A program made the translations under genes and the position numbers. DNA of 8,905 bases from CAZKNF01 sp964554105 (GTDB lineage: Bacteria; Bacteroidota; Rhodothermia; Rhodothermales; VXPQ01), in the NCBI GenBank assembly GCA_964554105.1, contig CAZKNF010000101.1, forward strand, positions 1-8,905, read 5' to 3'. The notes beneath the pieces are model-generated. The model was not told the DNA's origin, searched no databases, and was given only the letters and a program-made list of their open reading frames with translations. Below are positions 1-5,365 of the stretch, piece after piece (position 1 is the first letter of the stretch; each line of letters starts with the position of its first letter).

Positions 1-324
1 GTTCTCCGTTGAAGGCAAGATTCCTTCGAGAAAATCGACATCCAGATTCAGATTTGAATGGTCGATCTTCGATACCACCCTCTCGTGTACGATACGCTTG
101 AGCTCGCTCAGATCGATCACATAGCCGGTTTCCTCATCGGGTTCGCCGGCGATCGTCACCTCGAGGGTATAGTTGTGTCCATGCCAGTTCGGGCTGTTAC
201 ACTTGCCGTAAACAGTGCGATTCCATTCATCCGATTTCTTCGGATTGTGGAGGCGATGCGCGGCATTAAATCGAAGAGTTCGAGTTACGTAAACGCGTGG
301 CACTGAATGAACTCGTTGCGTCAT
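1..324 (-). CDS. 6-pyruvoyl-tetrahydropterin synthase / 6-carboxytetrahydropterin synthase family protein (3' end cut by window)
   Basis: Reading leftward from ATG 324-322 there are 108 open codons to the window edge. The protein shows the full N-terminal signature of the tunnelling-fold pterin synthases: FNAAHRLHNP (His23), then GKCNSPNWHGHNY with Cys42, His48 and His50, then KIDHSNLN (Asp88-His89), and STEN at the edge. In the family the three His bind zinc and the Cys-Asp-His set is catalytic. The spacing is C-x5-HGH, the type known from true 6-pyruvoyl-tetrahydropterin synthase, not the C-x3-HGH of classical QueD. The product may therefore feed tetrahydrobiopterin-like pterin synthesis, although queuosine precursor synthesis is not excluded. 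An alternative GTG start at 303-301 gives MPRVYVTR, also family-like; neither start has a good ribosome binding site. The gene diverges from the HIT operon. About the last fifth to quarter of the usual length is missing because of the window edge. Confidence 0.93.
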   Translation of the reverse strand, partial: MTQRVHSVPRVYVTRTLRFNAAHRLHNPKKSDEWNRTVYGKCNSPNWHGHNYTLEVTIAGEPDEETGYVIDLSELKRIVHERVVSKIDHSNLNLDVDFLEGILPSTEN

Positions 325-361
325 TCTTATTTCGAGCTGTCCTATCATCGACGGCCGAAAG

Positions 362-432
362 GGACGCCACGCCGGATGCGGGCCGCGCCTTTAGAGGCCG
401 CGAGCTCGATCTTACACCGGCGTGTGGCGTCC
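362..432. repeat. Long imperfect inverted repeat (stem of 14 bp with 2-nt bulge) in the divergent spacer
   Basis: The arm GGACGCCACGCCGG at 362-375 is the reverse complement of 417-432, except for two extra bases (GT, 422-423). This gives a 9 bp plus 5 bp stem. The 41-nt loop can itself fold: CGCGCCT pairs with AGGCCGCG around a TTAG tetraloop, with one bulged base. The element lies between the start of the pterin synthase gene (minus) and the promoter of the HIT operon (plus). It would be in the 5' leader of the pterin gene if that gene's promoter lies beyond 432. No T-tract follows either arm closely, so it is not a standard terminator. It matches no riboswitch or tRNA that I recognise. The repeat is seen directly; any function is inference. 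Confidence 0.6.
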
Positions 433-452
433 GACCGGACCGCTATTCGACG

Positions 453-480
453 TTGAAGGCACGGCAATGTTCGTTATATT
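453..480 (+). promoter_or_regulatory. Probable promoter of the HIT-barrel-coaE operon
   Basis: TTGAAG at 453-458 is followed after 16 bp by TATATT at 475-480, a 4/6 and 5/6 match to the sigma70 -35 and -10 boxes. The same bases also fit the Bacteroidota primary sigma pattern: TTG, 19 bp, then TATATTGG, one mismatch from TAnnTTTG. Transcription would begin near 487 and leave a leader of about 40 nt before the HIT start at 528. It is the only good match I noticed in the divergent spacer on this strand. Confidence 0.5.
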
Positions 481-527
481 GGCCGTAGAACGCTTCGGAA
501 CGACACAGGAAGAATGACAGAATCGAG

Positions 528-875
528 ATGGCTGAAGGCAAGACGCTCTTCCAAAAGATAGCTGATGGCGAGGTGCCGGCAGACTTGGTCTATGATGACG
601 ATCAGTGTATCGCCTTTCGTGACATCGACCCGAAGGCGCCGACACACATTCTCATCGTTCCGAGAAAGGCGATTCCGCGTCTTGACGATCTTTCGGAAGG
701 CGACGAGAAGCTCGTCGGCCATCTATTCCTTGTCGCCAGAGAGTTGGCCGCAAGGGAGAATCTGGATGACGGCTATCGAACGGTTTTCAATTGTGGTCCA
801 GCCGCCGGTCAATCTGTCGATCATATCCACCTCCACCTCCTCGGCGGCCGCAAAATGACCTGGCCGCCGGGCTGA
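528..875 (+). CDS. HIT-family nucleotide-binding hydrolase (HINT-like)
   Basis: The 115-residue protein has the length and layout of bacterial HINT/HIT phosphoramidase-type hydrolases. The N-terminus has TLFQKIADGEVPADLVYDDD and the central core has FRDIDPKAPTHILIVPRK with His40. The C-terminus carries the histidine triad H99-I-H101-L-H103, followed by LLGGR and a terminal MTWPPG; the middle His is the nucleophile in this family. Such cytosolic proteins hydrolyse AMP-lysine or aminoacyl-AMP type substrates; the true substrate here is unknown. ATG 528 is chosen because it gives the normal N-terminus. The nearest purine-rich stretch (AGGAAG) lies 15 nt upstream, too far for a convincing Shine-Dalgarno. 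This is the first gene of a tight three-gene plus-strand run: the barrel gene begins 14 bp after its stop. Confidence 0.95.
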   Translation: MAEGKTLFQKIADGEVPADLVYDDDQCIAFRDIDPKAPTHILIVPRKAIPRLDDLSEGDEKLVGHLFLVARELAARENLDDGYRTVFNCGPAAGQSVDHIHLHLLGGRKMTWPPG

Positions 876-889
876 TCATTGCACTTTTT

Positions 890-2941
890 ATGCGCGCACA
901 GCCACTTGCTCTTGCGGCGGCGTGCCTTCTATCGTTCTCAATCTGCCTGGTGACGATCGGCGCGTATGCGCAGGACGCGCCGCTGCAGGAAGACGATGCC
1001 GGAAGAATCGAGGCGGGCTTCGAGCGTGATGTCAATCGGTATCGCTGGACGGCGAGAACGCTCCTTCGGGAGGACATCGGCGGATGGCGACTGCGTGCCG
1101 ACAATCGCTTTACTTCCGATGCGTTCGCACTTTCAAACGATCGACTGAGCTTTCGGGACGAGAATCGATTGTCTTGGGCTGTCGATCGGGATCTGGGCGA
1201 TCGCTTTTCAGCGCAAACGAGAGGAAGGGCTCACTGGTTTACGCAGAGCCGTGTCTTCTCGCAGGAGATTTACGGCGGAGTTCGATTTCGCGCGCGTCCC
1301 GACCTGTGGATTGAACCAGCGATCGGATTCGCATGGGATCGAAGGCCAGGAGCAGGAAGCGGGGAGGAGATCCCGATGCGCACCGATCTGGGTCCGGCCT
1401 ACGCGACACGCCTCGACTGGTCTCCTGCCGCGGTCAATGACTACCACGTGAGTATCGCGGCGGATGGTGCGTGGCAGGTGATAAATCCAAGGCGGGGCCG
1501 TGCGGTAAGAATGGAAGGCGTCCTAAGCCGTGATTTCGACGAGGCACGATTCACTACGAATGTACGTTATTCGAATTTCCGGCGCGATGCATACGACGCC
1601 GTCTCGTTTCTGAACCGGCCTGAGCAGGACGTCGGCATGCCGGAAACCGTCGAGGCCACATCGAGCGATACGCTCGAGGCGGCCGTCGCGTTCGAAGCTC
1701 CGGTCTATCGGAATCTCCGCCTCACCGGTCGTTTCGACGTCGGCGCGAACAATCGGATCATCCAGATGCTGCGCACGCCGGAAGATGCCCTCTTCTTCGA
1801 TACGGCGTTCAACCGGCGCGAAGTCGACGGCGAGGTGGGCGTCGCTTATTCACGCGGCAACAATCTCCTGGTGCACGTGGCAGCACAGGCTGGCGCCGAA
1901 GTCGAGCGTCGCCGACTTACGAATCGAGATGAGCTGCCTCCCACGCAGGCAGCCCAGAGAAGTGATCTGCTGGAGCAGGCGGATTACGACCAGGGACTGT
2001 TCGGACTGCGAGCTCAAACGCGTGCATCACTCGGACGATTCTCGTTCTCTTTCAACGGCAACAGCAGCATCCTCCGGCACGACACGCCGGAATCGAACCT
2101 CGACGACCGCGACGAGCTCTATCATAACGGACAGGGCGGCATTCTCGTCCACCTGAGCCGCTATCTCAGGGCGGATGTTAAACTATTGGGGTCGTACTAT
2201 CACACGGTGTACCTGTCAGCCGAACGATCGGCGGAGAACAATATTCAACGCTCACTGCGTTTGCAGCCGGGATTCGAATGGAATCCGTCGAGAAACACTC
2301 GGATCCGCCTCGGATCCGAAATTCGGGCTACATATACCGTGCATGACTTCACTCTGCCCGGCAGACGATCGACGGATCAATCGGCGCGCGAGCTCCGGTA
2401 CGATGCCGACATCGAACATCGAATTGCATCCGGGTTCAGGGTGTTCTTCACCGGCAGCTTCAGTGATCTGCATCTTGGAAGGCTCATGTGGGACGAATTT
2501 TCGGAAATACCGTTTGACACGCTGCGAACCTACAGCGGCTGGCTGAGGCTACAAATTCAAACCCAGAGCCGCGTAACGGCGGATGTAGGCGTGCGCTTCT
2601 TCGTCAGGCGCGACTTTGATCGTGCTACCACGATTCGCTACAATCAGGTGGATAACAACGGAGACGTGATCGTGGACGAGAGCGGCGTGCCGTTAACGAG
2701 CAGCATCTCGCGTCCTGGACGATCGTGGATCGAACAAATCGGTCCGACGTGTTCGATTACGTGGCCCATGCGTGGATTGTCGACGCTGCGTCTAGATGGA
2801 TGGCTCAACGTCCAGCATGTGCGCCGGCGTTTATACGGCGACCTGCCGGAGGCCTCGGCCGCGATCATTCGCGAGGCGGGCAGGCGAGGCGACGTGAAGA
2901 TCATCCCCAATGTATCACTCACGACATCCTGGCGATTTTAG
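890..2941 (+). CDS. Uncharacterised outer-membrane beta-barrel protein with signal peptide
   Basis: I do not recognise a named family. ATG 890 gives 683 residues starting with a Sec signal peptide: a hydrophobic stretch from about Leu6 to Ile23, then AYA before Gln28, a fitting signal peptidase I site. The mature part has almost no Cys and many short stretches of alternating polar and hydrophobic residues with aromatic girdles, such as FTTNVRYSNF, RFSFSFNGNSS, LRADVKLLGSYY and RVTADVGVRFFVRR. The last residues are NVSLTTSWRF, with the C-terminal Phe expected of a BamA-recognised strand. Acidic Asp/Glu/Asn-rich segments between them look like extracellular loops. No TonB plug, lipobox or POTRA domain is visible. 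An upstream ATG at 791 would overlap the HIT gene by 85 bp and bury the signal peptide, so it is rejected. Location in the outer membrane is a confident inference; the transported or bound ligand is unknown. Confidence 0.85.
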   Translation: MRAQPLALAAACLLSFSICLVTIGAYAQDAPLQEDDAGRIEAGFERDVNRYRWTARTLLREDIGGWRLRADNRFTSDAFALSNDRLSFRDENRLSWAVDRDLGDRFSAQTRGRAHWFTQSRVFSQEIYGGVRFRARPDLWIEPAIGFAWDRRPGAGSGEEIPMRTDLGPAYATRLDWSPAAVNDYHVSIAADGAWQVINPRRGRAVRMEGVLSRDFDEARFTTNVRYSNFRRDAYDAVSFLNRPEQDVGMPETVEATSSDTLEAAVAFEAPVYRNLRLTGRFDVGANNRIIQMLRTPEDALFFDTAFNRREVDGEVGVAYSRGNNLLVHVAAQAGAEVERRRLTNRDELPPTQAAQRSDLLEQADYDQGLFGLRAQTRASLGRFSFSFNGNSSILRHDTPESNLDDRDELYHNGQGGILVHLSRYLRADVKLLGSYYHTVYLSAERSAENNIQRSLRLQPGFEWNPSRNTRIRLGSEIRATYTVHDFTLPGRRSTDQSARELRYDADIEHRIASGFRVFFTGSFSDLHLGRLMWDEFSEIPFDTLRTYSGWLRLQIQTQSRVTADVGVRFFVRRDFDRATTIRYNQVDNNGDVIVDESGVPLTSSISRPGRSWIEQIGPTCSITWPMRGLSTLRLDGWLNVQHVRRRLYGDLPEASAAIIREAGRRGDVKIIPNVSLTTSWRF

Positions 2942-2942
2942 C

Positions 2943-3536
2943 GTGAAAACCCTCGGAGTAACAGGAGGAATTGGGAGCGGCAAGTCGACGGTGTGCCGAA
3001 TGCTTGAGGAATGTGGCGCGCGGGTCTTCTATGCGGATGACGAGGGAAAGCGGCTGCTGGTCCAAGACCCGGAAGCGCGCCGCGAACTCGTCGCTGCGTT
3101 TGGTGACGAGAGTTATCAAGCGGATGGCCGCCTCAATCGGACCTACCTGGCCGAGAATGTATTCAGCGACGAGCGGAAGCTGGAAACGATCAACGATATC
3201 GTCCATCCTCGCGTCTTCGCGCGCTTCGAGGCTGCTGTCGAGCACGCCAGAGAGGAAGGTGTGCCGCTCATGGTGAAGGAGGCAGCGCTGATTTTCGAGG
3301 CAGGCAGCGAGCGCTTCCTGGACGCCGTAGCGGTGGTCGATGCGCCGCGAGATGTGCGGCTGGAGCGCGTACAAAAACGAGACGACGTTTCGCGCGCAGC
3401 AGTCGAGACTCGAATGGGACACCAGCTGCCTCCGGATGAACTGCGCCGGCGCGCGGACTTCGTAATCGACAATTCCGGAACCCTCGACGATACCAGGCAG
3501 CAGGTCGAAAAGGTGTACCGGGAGATGACGCTATAA
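2943..3536 (+). CDS. coaE: Dephospho-CoA kinase
   Basis: The enzyme phosphorylates the 3'-hydroxyl of dephospho-CoA with ATP, the last step of coenzyme A synthesis, in the cytosol. From GTG 2943 the protein has 197 residues, normal for CoaE. The P-loop GGIGSGKS is at residues 8-15, the Asp pair of YADDEGKRL at 32-33, IVHPR at 86-90, the substrate-side KEAALIFEAG at 112-121, the arginine-rich lid (RLERVQKRDD) near 139-148, and ADFVIDNSG near the C-terminus. The GTG start is preferred because family members begin only a few residues before the P-loop strand; an in-frame ATG at 2910 would add 11 residues overlapping the barrel gene. The start lies one base after the barrel stop (TAG-C-GTG), so translational coupling is likely. 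The stop at 3534-3536 abuts the opposing ribBA stop. Confidence 0.96.
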   Translation: MKTLGVTGGIGSGKSTVCRMLEECGARVFYADDEGKRLLVQDPEARRELVAAFGDESYQADGRLNRTYLAENVFSDERKLETINDIVHPRVFARFEAAVEHAREEGVPLMVKEAALIFEAGSERFLDAVAVVDAPRDVRLERVQKRDDVSRAAVETRMGHQLPPDELRRRADFVIDNSGTLDDTRQQVEKVYREMTL

Positions 3537-4805
3537 AATCTTCTTGAGCACGGCCCGATCATGCTCGCCTGCGTCACCGAGAATAAGGTGGCCCATGCGA
3601 TCGCGCTTTGTCTGGAGATAGCGCTGGTTGACCTCGTTCGGTGGGATTTCGATCGATACGCGATCGACGATCTCCAGGCCGTATCCGGCCAGTCCAACAC
3701 GCTTCGTCGGATTATTCGTCATCAGGCGAAGCTTTCGGAGACCGAGGTCGCGAAGAATCTGGCATCCGACGCCGTAGTCGCGGTGATCCATCTTGAAGCC
3801 CAGCGCCTCGTTGGCTTCGACCGTATCCATTCCTTCCTGCTGCAGCTTGTAGGCACGCAGCTTGTTGACGAGGCCTATGCCGCGTCCCTCCTGCTTCATG
3901 TAGAGTACGACGCCTCGGCCTTCCCGCGCGACGATTTGCATCGCGGAGGCAAGCTGGTCGCCGCAGTCGCAGCGCATCGATCCGAATATATCGCCAGTGA
4001 CGCACTGAGAATGGACGCGCACGAGCACTGAGTCGTCCTCATTCCATTCCCCCTTCACGAGCGCGAGGTGCGTCTCGTCTGTGATCGTGTCCTCGTAGGC
4101 GATGAGATGGAAATCTCCGTACCTCGTCGGCATCTCGACTTCGACGACTCGCCGAACAATGCGCTCGTTCCGCATCCGATACGCGATCAGGTCTTTGATC
4201 GTGATGATGCGCATGTTGAACCCGGACGCCATCTCGAGCAGATCCGGTGTCCGTGCCATCGTCCCGTCCTCATTCATGATTTCGACGAGGACGCCGACGG
4301 GCTCGCGGCCGGCCAGGCGGGCAAGATCTACGGCCGCTTCGGTGTGTCCGGCGCGTCTGAGCACGCCTCCGGTCTGTGCCCGCAGCGGAAAAACGTGCCC
4401 GGGGCGCCCCAGATCGAGCGGGCGTGTCGAGGGATCGGCCAGGGCCTGGATGGTCCTGGCGCGATCGGCGGCGGAAATTCCGGTCGTAGTCCCGCGTACC
4501 AAATCGACTGAGACGGTAAACGGAGTATTGAACAAAGACGAGTCGGAGTCGACCATCATATCGAGCTCGAGCGCCGCGGCACGCTCCCTTGTGATCGGCG
4601 CACAGATCAATCCACGGCCGTTCGTAGCCATGAAGTTGATCAATTCAGGCGTGATCCTGTCGGCCGCCCCGATGAAATCGCCTTCGTTTTCACGGTCTTC
4701 ATCGTCAACGACAATCACGAGCCGTCCGTTTCGGATGTCGTCGATCGCGTCGCGAATGTTGTCGAACGACCGGGCATTCTCCCGATCAGCTTTCTCGGCT
4801 ATCAT
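3531..4805 (-). CDS. ribBA: Bifunctional riboflavin synthesis protein RibBA (3,4-dihydroxy-2-butanone-4-phosphate synthase / GTP cyclohydrolase II)
   Basis: The 424-residue protein joins two enzymes that supply both precursors of riboflavin. The N-terminal half (about 13-210) is DHBP synthase, acting on ribulose 5-phosphate. It has the acidic metal loop DDEDRENEGD at 34-43, TNGRGLIC at 61-68, HVFPLRAQTGG at 137-147 and RAGHTEA at 151-157. The C-terminal half (about 215-410) is GTP cyclohydrolase II, with zinc cysteines Cys268, Cys279 and Cys281 in SQCVTGDIFGSMRCDCGDQ, YMKQEGRGIGL at 302-312, the MDHRDYG motif at 339-345 and LMTNNPTKR at 361-369. Residue 348 is Cys (GCQIL), where Ala is more usual; this is probably harmless. 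Both active sites look intact. ATG 4805 gives a standard N-terminus without a clear Shine-Dalgarno. The gene follows yajC by 41 bp on the same strand and probably shares its transcript. Confidence 0.97.
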   Translation of the reverse strand: MIAEKADRENARSFDNIRDAIDDIRNGRLVIVVDDEDRENEGDFIGAADRITPELINFMATNGRGLICAPITRERAAALELDMMVDSDSSLFNTPFTVSVDLVRGTTTGISAADRARTIQALADPSTRPLDLGRPGHVFPLRAQTGGVLRRAGHTEAAVDLARLAGREPVGVLVEIMNEDGTMARTPDLLEMASGFNMRIITIKDLIAYRMRNERIVRRVVEVEMPTRYGDFHLIAYEDTITDETHLALVKGEWNEDDSVLVRVHSQCVTGDIFGSMRCDCGDQLASAMQIVAREGRGVVLYMKQEGRGIGLVNKLRAYKLQQEGMDTVEANEALGFKMDHRDYGVGCQILRDLGLRKLRLMTNNPTKRVGLAGYGLEIVDRVSIEIPPNEVNQRYLQTKRDRMGHLILGDAGEHDRAVLKKIL

Positions 4806-4846
4806 CGTCTCAGGGAAATGGTCCGAATGGAGGCGTTCCGCTTAGC

Positions 4847-5155
4847 TCAATCTTTCCCGCCCACGTTGGCGACGGCGTTCTTATCGATCCGCAGCTTCGT
4901 ATTGGTATCCGCCTGAATGAGCACGCTCGCGTCGTCGACCTGCGTCACCGTGCCGTGCACGCCACCGATGGTCACGATCTTATCTCCTTTCTTCACCGCT
5001 TCGATCATTTTCTTGCGGGTATCCTCTTTCTTTTTCTGGGGGCGGATTATGAAGAAGTAGAATACTACGAATATGAGAATGAGCGGAAGGAACGTGACGA
5101 GCGGATTAGCCCCCTCGGCAGGTGCCCCCATGAGGAGAACGTCGTGTAATGCCAT
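4847..5155 (-). CDS. yajC: Sec translocon accessory subunit YajC
   Basis: YajC is a small inner-membrane protein that associates with SecDF and SecYEG in protein export. From ATG 5155 the product has 102 residues. It has a short periplasmic N-terminus (MALHDVLLMGAPAEGANP), one membrane span at about 19-37 (LVTFLPLILIFVVFYFFII), the hallmark RPQKKK at 38-43, and a cytoplasmic domain with KKGDKIVTIGGVHGTV and a VLIQADTNTKLRIDK strand. An in-frame TTG at 5197 would lengthen it by 14 residues, but that codon lies inside the SRP RNA gene and the extension (PSFISPHTTRSIS) is not family-like. ATG 5131, giving MGAPAEG, is a second alternative. No good Shine-Dalgarno precedes 5155. The start lies about 35 nt after the SRP RNA 3' end, and ribBA follows 41 bp downstream. 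Confidence 0.95.
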   Translation of the reverse strand: MALHDVLLMGAPAEGANPLVTFLPLILIFVVFYFFIIRPQKKKEDTRKKMIEAVKKGDKIVTIGGVHGTVTQVDDASVLIQADTNTKLRIDKNAVANVGGKD

Positions 5156-5180
5156 CGAGATTGATCTGGTGGTGTGGGGT

Positions 5181-5198
5181 GAAATAAAAGAGGGCAAG
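5181..5198 (-). terminator. T-tract after the closing stem of the SRP RNA
   Basis: Reading the minus strand, the 3' arm of the terminal SRP RNA helix (CTTGCCCT, 5198-5191) is followed directly by CTTTTATTTC (5190-5181). This looks like a stem plus U-tract ending the transcript. The loop would be the whole SRP RNA rather than a short hairpin, so termination could be partial, and the U-tract could instead be a processing region. Some read-through into yajC, which begins 25 nt further on, is plausible. Confidence 0.35.
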
Positions 5199-5290
5199 CT
5201 ACCCGTATCGCGCCGCTACGACCTCCTACCGCTGCTGCCTTCCGGCCCTGACGGAGTTCGGAGGGAGCTGGCCGTACGGGACTTGCCCCT
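5190..5290 (-). ncRNA. ffs: Signal recognition particle RNA, small bacterial type (4.5S RNA)
   Basis: The minus strand at 5252-5231 carries the conserved domain IV core: GTCAGG, then GCC, the GGAA tetraloop, GGC, then AGCAGC, with flanking CC (5254-5253) and GG (5230-5229) pairing. This internal loop binds the Ffh M domain. Outside it, CTCC/GGAG can extend the arm. The ends close with CCCGTA (5280-5275) pairing TACGGG (5207-5202), and GGGGCAAG (5289-5282) pairing CTTGCCCT (5198-5191). The hairpin of about 100 nt has the size and single-arm form of the small SRP RNA that lacks an Alu domain. The RNA guides ribosomes making membrane proteins to FtsY and SecYEG. It lies 75 bp after the priA stop and just before yajC, itself a Sec component. 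Exact ends are estimated to within a few bases. Confidence 0.93.
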
Positions 5291-5319
5291 GCTAATCAAA
5301 ACCGAGAGTCCCCGGGCAA
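5291..5319 (-). promoter_or_regulatory. Possible promoter of the SRP RNA gene
   Basis: On the minus strand just upstream of the SRP RNA, TTGCCC (5319-5314) could serve as a -35/-33 element. A TTTTGATTAGC stretch (5301-5291) ends where the RNA begins. The downstream box is weak for sigma70, but TTTG about 6 nt before the presumed start resembles the second half of the Bacteroidota -7 element; the TA half is missing. The only strong argument is position: a stable RNA needs its own start here. Confidence 0.3.
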
Positions 5320-5365
5320 GGTTCCAGAATGTTAGCTGATGCTCCACTGCGCCGGCCGGATGACC

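Noticed and set aside
297..488. 63-codon plus-strand reading frame in the divergent spacer
   Set aside because: It crosses the inverted repeat and the promoter, has no ribosome binding site and shows no recognisable protein features.
791..889. ATG at 791 as start of the barrel gene
   Set aside because: It would overlap the HIT gene by 85 bp and put 33 Arg/Pro-rich residues before an excellent signal peptide that starts at ATG 890.
2298..2318. Two tandem copies of CTCGGATCCG (each containing an 8-bp palindrome) 11 bp apart in the barrel gene
   Set aside because: They lie within intact coding sequence, in different frames, and no further copies follow; probably chance.
4102..4845. Long plus-strand open frame opposite ribBA
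   Set aside because: The frame is a shadow of a clearly real gene on the other strand; its composition is Ser/Arg-rich and shows no domain.
5156..5197. TTG at 5197 as start of yajC
   Set aside because: The codon lies in the terminal helix of the SRP RNA, and the added residues are not like the YajC family.
5073..5339. 88-codon plus-strand reading frame over the ffs-yajC region
   Set aside because: It is antisense to yajC and the SRP RNA and has no supporting motif.
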